Assembly (NCBI GenBank): GCA_018262395.1
Contig: JAGSYM010000123.1
Span: 1-5,107, forward strand
Source: Nitrospirota bacterium
Lineage (GTDB): Bacteria; Nitrospirota; Thermodesulfovibrionia; Thermodesulfovibrionales; SM23-35
Direction of reading: 5' to 3'
DNA: 5,107 bases
This document shows, piece after piece, positions 1 through 5,107 of this stretch; within the stretch, counting starts at the first letter, position 1, and every line of letters starts with the position of its first letter. Under the pieces are notes generated by a model, which saw only the letters and a program-made list of their open reading frames with translations, made no database searches and had not been told where the DNA came from. The position numbers were made by a program, and so were the translations under genes.

Positions 1-69
1 CTCGTCAGGGCCTATGACCCATGCATCTCCTGCTCTACGCATCTTTTGAACATCGAAATCAAGAGATAA
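1..69 (+). CDS. [NiFe]-hydrogenase large (catalytic) subunit, C-terminal end only
   Basis: Frame 1 is open from the left edge to a TAA at 67-69 and encodes 22 residues containing RAYDPCISCSTH followed by LLNIEIKR. DPCxxCxxH is the C-terminal motif of [NiFe]-hydrogenase large subunits. Its two cysteines ligate the Ni-Fe active site, and a dedicated maturation endopeptidase cuts after the His. Here that cut would remove an 8-residue tail, so the protein probably needs such a protease. The RAYDPC context with S/A-T-H resembles cytoplasmic group 3 enzymes (Mvh/Hox/sulfhydrogenase type) more than membrane-bound group 1 uptake enzymes, but 22 residues cannot settle the group. The rest of the gene lies left of the window. 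It converges on the IMPase-family gene. The motif match is clear; the subgroup is inference. Confidence 0.85.
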   Translation, partial: LVRAYDPCISCSTHLLNIEIKR

Positions 70-104
70 CCAGAGAAGAGAAATCTTTCTTCGCGCCCTT
101 CTGG
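70..104 (-). terminator. Weak hairpin in the convergent intergenic gap, possible terminator
   Basis: The 51-bp gap between two converging stop codons (67-69 on +, 121-123 on -) holds an imperfect hairpin. The inner stem pairs 75-81 with 86-92 (7 bp including one G-T) around a 4-nt loop. The outer arm CCAGA at 70-74 pairs with TCTGG at 100-104, with 7 unpaired bases on one side. On the - strand it is followed by the moderately T-rich TTATCTCTTGATTT, on the + strand by an A-rich stretch. The position suits a shared terminator, but the stem is A/T-rich and there is no real T-run, so factor-independent termination is doubtful. Confidence 0.25.
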
Positions 105-120
105 AGAAAAGACAGGGGTA

Positions 121-913
121 TTACTCTTTACCGCTGAGTAACTTCAATGCCTTTTCGTGGAGCCTTGCATTCCCTGCAACAAGCAGAGATGTAGATTTTT
201 TCAGGCTGACTTCAATGTTGTCGATAGGATTTCCCTGCACGTCTGTAAAGACACCGCCGGCTTCCTGAACAAGCAGCCAGCCGCCTGAAAAATCAAAGCT
301 CCTTGAAGGTGAAGGATTAGCAAAAATACTGATTGATCCGCATGCGAGGTATGCATGCAATATCGAGTGCGGTTGCACCGAAACAGCGGGTTTTTCTTGA
401 TTCCGACAGTAAAGGAAGTATACGGGGGATGTCTTTAGCCGGAGACTGTGCTTCATATGCAGTAAGATATAAAATATCGTCTGTCTGGGTAACAATCCTC
501 TCTCCATTCAAAAATGCCCCCTTGCCTTTCGCGGCCCAGAACTCCTCCCCACTGATGAGGTTCAGGACATAAGCAAGACTGATATCCCCCACTCTGTTGC
601 CGTCTGCGACAGCTATGGACGTACAGTAAAAAGGGACGCCGGCGATAGCGTTCCTGCTGCCGTCAACAGGATCGATCAATACTGTTTTGCCTCCACCTTT
701 GATATCTCTGACTCCGATTTCTTCAGAGATTATCGTCAAGCTTTCTCCTGACCGTTCAAGGCCGGAGAGAATGATATCTTCTGCTATTTTATCGATAGGA
801 TACGTCTTGTCACCCGATGCACCAATACCAATAGCATCTTTGGAGATTTTCTTACCGGCCGGGACTTCACTCAGAAGCTGTTCGCCGATGGATCTGAGAA
901 TTTCAATGTTCAT
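121..913 (-). pseudogene. Inositol monophosphatase / fructose-1,6-bisphosphatase family gene, frameshifted
   Basis: The ATG at 913 opens a frame that ends prematurely at 317. The second half of the protein continues in another frame to TAA at 121-123. Joined at about 351-358 they give a 262-residue IMPase-family protein of normal length. N-terminal half: SGDKTYPIDKIAED (33-46), Glu-Glu at 64-65, metal motif A IDPVDGSRNA (80-89), and GATALDIA (179-186). C-terminal half: YLACGSISIF, then motif B SFDFSGG with the third metal Asp at about 206, then EAGGVFTD. From memory, the ASGD, DPxDGS and FGA...YLACG pattern resembles archaeal dual-function IMPase/FBPases such as MJ0109, which hydrolyse myo-inositol-1-phosphate and fructose-1,6-bisphosphate with Mg2+, more than E. 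coli SuhB. The break falls between motifs A and B, so the 198-residue truncated product lacks a metal ligand and should be inactive. No good Shine-Dalgarno precedes the ATG, and no other in-frame ATG, GTG or TTG exists after the upstream TAG. Confidence 0.85.
351..358. repeat. 4-bp tandem duplication causing the frameshift
   Basis: The + strand reads ATGCATGC, two direct copies of ATGC. On the coding strand this is GCATGCAT between the codons for Asp-Ile-Ala and Tyr-Leu-Ala-Cys. Deleting one copy rejoins GATALDIA to YLACGSISIF exactly, with no residue missing or extra relative to the family pattern. As given, the frame reads on for 12 non-family residues and stops at 317-319. Confidence 0.85.
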
Positions 914-970
914 ATGCAGATACGTTACGGGATGAATTCCGGGCTTGCAAGGTTGTCTTTCCTATCCGGC

Positions 971-999
971 AATAGAATACGGTTAGTGTTATATCTCAA
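971..999 (-). promoter_or_regulatory. Possible weak sigma70-like promoter for the IMPase-family gene
   Basis: On the - strand, TTGAGA (994-999; 5 of 6 match to TTGACA) is followed after 17 bases by TCTATT (971-976; 4 of 6 match to TATAAT). The -35 lies in the last codons of the RNase gene, and transcription would start about 50 nt upstream of the ATG at 913. The only support is spacing, position and the unusually long 75-bp gap here. Such matches occur by chance in A/T-rich DNA. Confidence 0.2.
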
Positions 1000-2371
1000 A
1001 AACCTCGCCTTTTTCAGGCACATCTGTCTCAAACCCGAATTTTTCCTTTACTGATGCGCCGAATGAAACCGCCACTTCTTCCTCACCATGCACAATAAAT
1101 ACCTTCGGGGAATTCTTGAAACACGAAAGCCACTTCATGAGTTCCGCCTGGTCCGCATGTGCTGAAAAACCGTTGATAGTATAAACAGATGCCCTGACAG
1201 CTATCTCGTCACCAAGTATATTTACAAATTTTGCCCTATCAACAATCTGCCTGCCCAGTGTACCCTTCCCCTGATACCCGACGAAGATGATGCTGCACTC
1301 CTGCCTCCATAAATTATGCTTCAGGTGATGCCGTATCCTTCCACCTTCACACATGCCGCTGCCGGCGATCACAAGAATACCTGACCTGATTCTGTTCAAG
1401 GCCATCGATTGCTGAACACTCTCTACAAAGTGCAGCTTCAATGAGTCATCAAATTCATTAGTTGAGAATCGTTTTTTTGCTTCTTCATCAAATACTTCCG
1501 GATGTGCCAGATATACTTTTGTAGCCTCTTCAGCAAGGGGGCTGTCAAGATAGACATGAAGATCGTAAAGTCTTTTCTCTCTCACAAGGTTATTCAGGAT
1601 ATAGAGGAGGTCTTGCGTTCTGCCCACGGCGAATGAAGGGATATAAACATTTCCCCCTTTTTTGAACGTTATTTTGATTGCCTGCACAAGTTCATCAATA
1701 CTATCCTGTAATGGCTTGTGCTGCCTGTTGCCGTAGGTGGATTCCATAACGATGTAATGTGATTCAACAGGTGCAGATGGGTCTCTGATAATTGGATTAT
1801 CTTTTTTCCCTATATCACCGGAAAATACTATCTTCTTTTCTCCCCCGCTGTCCTCAAACCAGACTTCAAGGGTTCCGGAACCAAGGATATGACCGGCGTC
1901 CAAAAAACGGTACTTGATACCGTTCCCAAGGTGAAAAATTGTGTCATAGGGTTTCACCTCAAAAAGAGGAAGAGCTTTTTTTACATCCTCAACGGTATAG
2001 AGCGGCAAAATCGGAATCTTTGCTGCCCTGACAGCCTTTTTTGTCTGCCACGCTGCATCGCTTTCCTGTATCTGAGCAGCATCAGAGAGCATGATCTCGA
2101 GGAGGTCCCGTGTTGCCTGGGTGGTTATGACCCTGCCGGTAAATCCTTCACGCACAATTCTCGGGAGCATTCCGGAATGGTCTAAATGCGCGTGTGTAAT
2201 CAAAATGAAGTCAATCTCTTCCGGTTTATAGGCAAACGGCGCCCTGTTGATTTCGTCTGAATTTTCTCCCTGGTACAGGCCGCAGTCGACAAGGATCTTA
2301 TGTTGGTTACTCTCCAGATAAAAGCAGGAACCTGTGACGGTTCTTGCCCCGCCAAGAAAAGTGAGCTTCAA
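989..2371 (-). CDS. MBL-fold / beta-CASP ribonuclease (CPSF/YSH1-like)
   Basis: This 460-residue protein has the full domain order of bacterial beta-CASP metallo-beta-lactamases (COG1236, the TTHA0252 type related to eukaryotic CPSF-73): an MBL core interrupted by a beta-CASP cap, then an RNA-specificity tail. Zinc ligands visible: HAHLDH (60-65), His161 in DAGHILGS, Asp186 in SGDIG. Beta-CASP motifs: A = Glu210 in ESTYGNR, B = His405 in GFSAHAD, C = His428 in VHGE. GSGMCEGGRIRHHL (337-350) is also typical. All catalytic residues are present, so an active cytoplasmic Zn-dependent RNase is expected; its target RNA cannot be read from sequence. The start is TTG at 2371: MKLTFLGG is the family N-terminus, and GGAG lies 7 nt upstream. 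The nearby ATG at 2376 is followed at once by AAT TGA. It lies 12 nt after the SixA stop, consistent with co-transcription. Confidence 0.92.
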   Translation of the reverse strand: MKLTFLGGARTVTGSCFYLESNQHKILVDCGLYQGENSDEINRAPFAYKPEEIDFILITHAHLDHSGMLPRIVREGFTGRVITTQATRDLLEIMLSDAAQIQESDAAWQTKKAVRAAKIPILPLYTVEDVKKALPLFEVKPYDTIFHLGNGIKYRFLDAGHILGSGTLEVWFEDSGGEKKIVFSGDIGKKDNPIIRDPSAPVESHYIVMESTYGNRQHKPLQDSIDELVQAIKITFKKGGNVYIPSFAVGRTQDLLYILNNLVREKRLYDLHVYLDSPLAEEATKVYLAHPEVFDEEAKKRFSTNEFDDSLKLHFVESVQQSMALNRIRSGILVIAGSGMCEGGRIRHHLKHNLWRQECSIIFVGYQGKGTLGRQIVDRAKFVNILGDEIAVRASVYTINGFSAHADQAELMKWLSCFKNSPKVFIVHGEEEVAVSFGASVKEKFGFETDVPEKGEVFEI

Positions 2372-2383
2372 TTCATTGCTCCG

Positions 2384-2884
2384 TCACAGACTATCACAGG
2401 AATACCCTATCCCTTTTTCTCCGAGAACTATATCAGGATTCAGCATCCACTGTAAAGACCATGCCCCTGCGTCGTCCCTCTCCAGGCAGATGACACCGGC
2501 AGTCCTGAAGGTGACGATATTCTTCTCTGAACTCCCGCACAGCAACAGGGATGCAAGGCGTGCAAGATGCGGCAGATGCCCGACCAGAACAGCATCTTCA
2601 TGGATACCCCGGAGACGAGCTGCCCAGACATCAGGATTATCAAGAGGGGATAGGCCATCCACCTCTGACAGCCCTTTGAGTGGTTTCAGATATTCGAATA
2701 AAATTTCTGCCGTCTGTTTCGCCCTCAATTTTGAGCTATGAAATATCCCCAGAACTTTGAGGTTCAATTGCCAAATATAGGATGCGATTCGGGTAATATC
2801 CTGAATGCCTTTTTCGGATAGTGCCCTAACAGGATCCTCTTCTTCATTCTTGGCATCTGCATGCCGCACAAGATAAAGAAACAT
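2384..2884 (-). CDS. sixA: SixA-type phosphohistidine phosphatase
   Basis: This is a small histidine-phosphatase-superfamily protein of 166 residues (E. coli SixA is 161). It has the N-terminal catalytic FLYLVRHADA with Arg7-His8, the phosphate-binding SSKLRAKQTAEIL (Arg54), and the second catalytic His103 in LVGHLPHL. The end, FRTAGVICLERDD..WSLQWMLNP, aligns by eye with E. coli SixA. SixA removes phosphate from phosphohistidine, shown in E. coli for the ArcB HPt domain and for NPr of the nitrogen PTS. No histidine kinase, HPt or PTS gene is in the window, so the substrate is unknown. Two ATGs lie in tandem (2887 and 2884). The strong AGGAGG ends 1 nt before the first and 4 nt before the second, so the second is the likelier start. 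It begins 15-18 nt after the membrane-protein stop and has the best ribosome binding site in the operon. Confidence 0.9.
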   Translation of the reverse strand: MFLYLVRHADAKNEEEDPVRALSEKGIQDITRIASYIWQLNLKVLGIFHSSKLRAKQTAEILFEYLKPLKGLSEVDGLSPLDNPDVWAARLRGIHEDAVLVGHLPHLARLASLLLCGSSEKNIVTFRTAGVICLERDDAGAWSLQWMLNPDIVLGEKGIGYSCDSL

Positions 2885-2889
2885 CATTC

Positions 2890-2895
2890 CTCCTC
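2890..2895 (-). promoter_or_regulatory. Strong Shine-Dalgarno (AGGAGG) of sixA, start-deciding
   Basis: The - strand reads GTGAGGAGGAATGATG. A perfect AGGAGG sits too close to the first ATG (1-nt spacer) and better placed for the second (4 nt). It favours initiation at 2884 and suggests sixA is translated more strongly than its neighbours, which have weak or no visible sites. Confidence 0.6.
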
Positions 2896-2902
2896 ACAGA
2901 CG

Positions 2903-3826
2903 TTACTGACCTGTTATGTTGATCTGTTCTTTTTTATATTTTACATATTCGATCAGACCGATAAGACTGCCGGCCGAAGCTGAAATAAACCAGGATAAGG
3001 AAATCGCAGCAGCAGCCTCAGGCTTGACACCGATGAAACCAAAAAAAAGCACGAATGCCCCTTCCCGAACCCCCAATCCGGAGATAGATATGGGAATCAT
3101 CGCAACAAGGATGATAAGCGGCAGGTAGACCAAAAGGGAGAGGAACGGGATATTCTGTCCAAAACCGAGCGCAAGGATATATACCGCCGAGAACCCGGAA
3201 AACTGTACCAATACTGAAAGAAGCAATGCTTTTCCCACCATGCCCCTCTCGTTACGATAGATGTGAAAGTAATGATACAGATCCGCGAGATGCTTAATCT
3301 GTTGTCCGATGCGAAGGCCAAAAAACAGAAAGCTCCCAAGGATGAAAGACAGAATAACTGCCAAAAAAATCCATTCTATGTTTGTTCCCTGCAGATACTG
3401 ATACCCGAAAGGGAACGCAACGGCACATATCGCAATCAAAACTACTAAGCCAAGATACCGGTCCATAAAAACAGACGCCAGAGCAAGACCGACTTTGCCG
3501 GTTGTTTTGTAAAGATAAAACCCCTTTATTGCATCCCCGCCGATAATCCCGGGGAGGAAAGTATTGAAAAAAGCACCGATCATGTACAGGGAAAAGAGTT
3601 TTTTAAATCCGATCCCTTCAGGAAGAAGCAGCTTCCATCGAAAGGTAGAAACCAACTGAGCGAAAACATACAAGAATACCGCTGCAATAAAGGCAGCAAT
3701 GTTTATGCTGCTCAATGTTTTGAGTATCTGGGAAAGACCAGTTCTTTCGAAGACAAAATACAGGAGGCCAGAGCTGACAATAATCTTGATTACGATCAGA
3801 AGGATTTTATTTGCTTTCAGGGCCAA
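2903..3826 (-). CDS. LPG_synthase_TM family (UPF0104/AglD-like) flippase-like membrane protein
   Basis: This 307-residue, strongly hydrophobic protein has about eight predicted membrane segments (roughly 9-26, 42-60, 78-98, 113-138, 152-171, 199-221, 228-248, 272-295). Family landmarks are RWKLLL (63-68), SLYMIGAFFNTFLPGIIGGD (79-98), VFMDRYLGL (119-127) and ISISGLGVREGAFVLFFG (246-263). These match the membrane domain of lysylphosphatidylglycerol synthase/flippase proteins (COG0392). The soluble aminoacyl-transfer domain of MprF is absent, so lysyl-PG synthesis is not expected. Sitting directly after a polyprenyl-phosphate glycosyltransferase, it may help translocate or stabilise a lipid-linked sugar (inference). 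The start is TTG at 3826, overlapping the upstream gene by 20 nt with only a weak GAAGAAG upstream. No ATG, GTG or further TTG follows before the first membrane segment, so TTG is the best choice. Confidence 0.88.
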   Translation of the reverse strand: MALKANKILLIVIKIIVSSGLLYFVFERTGLSQILKTLSSINIAAFIAAVFLYVFAQLVSTFRWKLLLPEGIGFKKLFSLYMIGAFFNTFLPGIIGGDAIKGFYLYKTTGKVGLALASVFMDRYLGLVVLIAICAVAFPFGYQYLQGTNIEWIFLAVILSFILGSFLFFGLRIGQQIKHLADLYHYFHIYRNERGMVGKALLLSVLVQFSGFSAVYILALGFGQNIPFLSLLVYLPLIILVAMIPISISGLGVREGAFVLFFGFIGVKPEAAAAISLSWFISASAGSLIGLIEYVKYKKEQINITGQ

Positions 3827-4754
3827 GGATCTTCTTCAGTACGTAAATCGGTTTTCTCTGACTCTCATGGTAAACCCTCACGAGCATTTCACCCAAAAGT
3901 CCCATTCCGATCAGTTGTATGCCGACGATTATCAGAAGAGCACCAAGCAAAATCAGCGGCCTGCCGCCAATCGGATTTCCGAAAAAGATTTTGTCAATTG
4001 TGAGATAGAGCAGGATGAGAAATCCGAAAATGCCGCTTAAAACGCCGACGGGCCCAAAGAACTGGATAGGTTTTGTGGAAAAGCTCTGGAGAAATTTTAC
4101 CGTGATCAGGTCCAGAACAACCTTTACCGTACGTGATATGCCATATTTTGATTTCCCACGCAGTCTCGGGTGATGGACGGTTTCCACTTCAGCAACCCTG
4201 ACGCCGTACCAGCTCGCGACAGCAGGGATAAACCTGTGCATTTCTCCATAGAGCTTGAGATTTTTTATTACTTCCCTCCTGTATGCTTTGAGGGAACATC
4301 CGTAATCGTGGAGTTTGACGCCTGTCACCTTACTGATCAGCCAGTTCGCCATAATAGAGGGCAATCGTCTGGTAAAAAACGGGTCTTTTCTTTTCTTGCG
4401 CCAGCCGCTCACAAGGTCATTATCTTTGATCATTTCGATAAGTTTTGGTATATCAGCCGGATCATTCTGTAAATCCCCATCCATGGTAACGACAACATCT
4501 CCCCGGGCAAAATCAAACCCCGCTGCAAATGCTGCGGTCTGTCCGAAGTTTCGCCGCAGGCTCAGCACAATTACCTTTTTATCTTCCGCCTGAATTTTTT
4601 CGAGGAGAGAGAGCGTATGGTCAGTGCTCCCATCATCAACGAACAGGATTTCATATTCCTGATTGAGAGGGTCAAGCGATTTCCTTAATTGCTCGTGGAG
4701 AAGCTGAACATTTTCTTCTTCATTGTAGAGGGGTATCACGACTGAAAGTGTCAT
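3807..4754 (-). CDS. GT2 polyprenyl-phosphate glycosyltransferase (ArnC/GtrB/DPM1-like)
   Basis: A 315-residue family 2 glycosyltransferase with a GT-A domain followed by two C-terminal membrane helices, the standard GtrB/ArnC layout. Visible motifs: LSVVIPLYNEEENV (3-16), FVDDGSTD (38-45, nucleotide binding), VTMDGDLQNDP (89-99, metal-binding DxD), HDYGCSLKAYR (149-159), GEMHRFIP (170-177), RLRGKSKYG (197-205). Helices fall at about 231-253 and 266-287. Such enzymes move a sugar from a nucleotide sugar to undecaprenyl phosphate on the cytoplasmic face; which sugar cannot be told. A TTG at 4757 would add one Met in frame, but the ATG at 4754 forms a TGATG 1-nt overlap with the upstream stop, implying translational coupling, so I chose it. 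The upstream GT39-like gene is the probable user of its product. Confidence 0.93.
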   Translation of the reverse strand: MTLSVVIPLYNEEENVQLLHEQLRKSLDPLNQEYEILFVDDGSTDHTLSLLEKIQAEDKKVIVLSLRRNFGQTAAFAAGFDFARGDVVVTMDGDLQNDPADIPKLIEMIKDNDLVSGWRKKRKDPFFTRRLPSIMANWLISKVTGVKLHDYGCSLKAYRREVIKNLKLYGEMHRFIPAVASWYGVRVAEVETVHHPRLRGKSKYGISRTVKVVLDLITVKFLQSFSTKPIQFFGPVGVLSGIFGFLILLYLTIDKIFFGNPIGGRPLILLGALLIIVGIQLIGMGLLGEMLVRVYHESQRKPIYVLKKILGPESK

Positions 4755-5107
4755 CAATACGTCTTTGGCCTCTCTTCCGTTAAACCTTTGAAATCATAAC
4801 AGATAAATATGGAGTAATCCCTGACTTTTGCATGCTTCTTAGTATAAGCGGTCAAAACCTTTTTCTCAACTTTATGAAAGGCAGCTGCAACTTTTTCCGG
4901 GATCGCAACATCGCCTGTTCTCACGAAGATTGCATGGTGGTGAATAAAGCCATGAAAAGATGGCCACAGATCATACTGGTTCATCCTACGGCCAACGTTC
5001 ACGCAATATGTTACAGGATGCCCCTTCATATAAAATGCAAGCTGGCTCGAGACCTGATACCGGTCAGAAAAGACAAATACAGGATGATCAAGAGACATCT
5101 GTTCATA
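4754..5107 (-). CDS. ArnT/PMT-like (GT39/GT83) membrane glycosyltransferase, C-terminal part
   Basis: The frame is open from the right edge to TGA at 4754-4756, giving the last 117 residues; the 5' part lies outside. No membrane helix is seen, so this is the soluble extracytoplasmic C-terminal domain. VFSDRYQVSSQLAFYMKGHP, then TYCVNVGRRMNQYDLWPSF and a short domain ending in YDFKGLTEERPKTY, recall the tail of dolichyl-phosphate-mannose-protein-mannosyltransferase/ArnT-like proteins. Those are integral membrane enzymes that transfer a sugar from a polyprenyl-phosphate donor on the outer face of the membrane. The ATG at 5098 is an internal Met, not the start: the frame continues upstream as Tyr-Glu-Gln, and the family has roughly 500 residues. 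Overlap with the GT2 gene supports a donor-acceptor enzyme pair. Family assignment is from remembered motifs; donor and acceptor are unknown. Confidence 0.72.
   Translation of the reverse strand, partial: YEQMSLDHPVFVFSDRYQVSSQLAFYMKGHPVTYCVNVGRRMNQYDLWPSFHGFIHHHAIFVRTGDVAIPEKVAAAFHKVEKKVLTAYTKKHAKVRDYSIFICYDFKGLTEERPKTY

Noticed and set aside
1..42. A - strand reading frame starting at an ATG at 42 and open to the left edge
   Set aside because: It is antisense to the hydrogenase tail, whose DPCxxCxxH motif is convincing. It has no ribosome binding site and no recognisable motif.
340..362. Programmed ribosomal frameshifting in the IMPase gene
   Set aside because: A +1 shift would restore the frame with one extra Ala, but there is no recognisable slippery codon pair, stop codon at the shift point or stimulatory structure. 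The exact 4-bp duplication explains it more simply.
121..507. A separate 128-residue - strand gene
   Set aside because: Its second half is the C-terminal part of the IMPase family protein. Its first ~50 residues are an out-of-frame reading of the same gene's upstream half, so it is one frameshifted gene, not two.
940..971. CCGG...CCGG inverted repeat in the 75-bp gap as a terminator
   Set aside because: The arms are only 4 bp, CCGG pairs with itself anyway, and no T-run follows on the - strand.
2334..2741. A 135-residue + strand open frame across the sixA/RNase junction
   Set aside because: It lies wholly antisense to two genes with complete catalytic motifs and shows an unstructured Arg/Ser/Pro-rich composition typical of a shadow frame.
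3699..4593. Several + strand open frames opposite the GT2 and membrane-protein genes
   Set aside because: They are antisense to strongly conserved coding sequence, have no recognisable domains and overlap one another.
5096..5098. ATG at 5098 as the start of a small 114-residue protein
   Set aside because: The frame continues upstream to the window edge and the sequence matches the C-terminal domain of a much larger membrane glycosyltransferase.

Overview
The window looks like a chromosomal segment of a Gram-negative, probably anaerobic or thermophile-related bacterium. Nitrospirota or Desulfobacterota would fit. This placement is inferred from gene content: a [NiFe]-hydrogenase tail, an archaeal-type inositol monophosphatase / fructose-1,6-bisphosphatase, a beta-CASP RNase and a polyisoprenyl-phosphate glycosyltransferase set, all at moderate G+C. 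No rRNA, tRNA, CRISPR array, insertion sequence or phage gene was seen.

Layout. At the left edge, bases 1-69 on the + strand encode the last 22 residues of a [NiFe]-hydrogenase large subunit, recognised by its terminal DPCxxCxxH nickel-binding motif. A 51-bp convergent gap with a weak hairpin separates it from everything else. All other genes lie on the - strand and read right to left: the C-terminal end of an ArnT/PMT-like membrane glycosyltransferase (entering at 5107), a GT2 polyprenyl-phosphate glycosyltransferase, a flippase-like LPG_synthase_TM membrane protein, a SixA-type phosphohistidine phosphatase, a metallo-beta-lactamase/beta-CASP ribonuclease, and an IMPase/FBPase family gene. 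The first five are very tightly packed: a 1-nt TGATG overlap, a 20-nt overlap, then gaps of 15 and 12 nt. They are almost certainly one transcription unit whose promoter lies beyond base 5107. The sixth gene follows a 75-bp gap and may have its own weak promoter.

Function. The first three - strand genes form a plausible envelope-glycosylation module. The GT2 enzyme loads a sugar onto undecaprenyl phosphate, a multi-pass membrane protein sits where a flippase is expected, and the GT39-like enzyme uses the lipid-linked sugar on the outer face of the membrane. SixA and the beta-CASP RNase are regulatory or RNA-processing genes carried in the same operon. Their link to glycan synthesis is not evident from sequence.

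The most notable observation is that the IMPase/FBPase gene is broken. A 4-bp tandem duplication (ATGC ATGC on the + strand, 351-358) shifts the frame between the two metal-binding motifs. Removing one copy restores a complete 262-residue protein. This is either a recent inactivation or a sequencing/assembly error. I found no strong candidate for an undescribed system.
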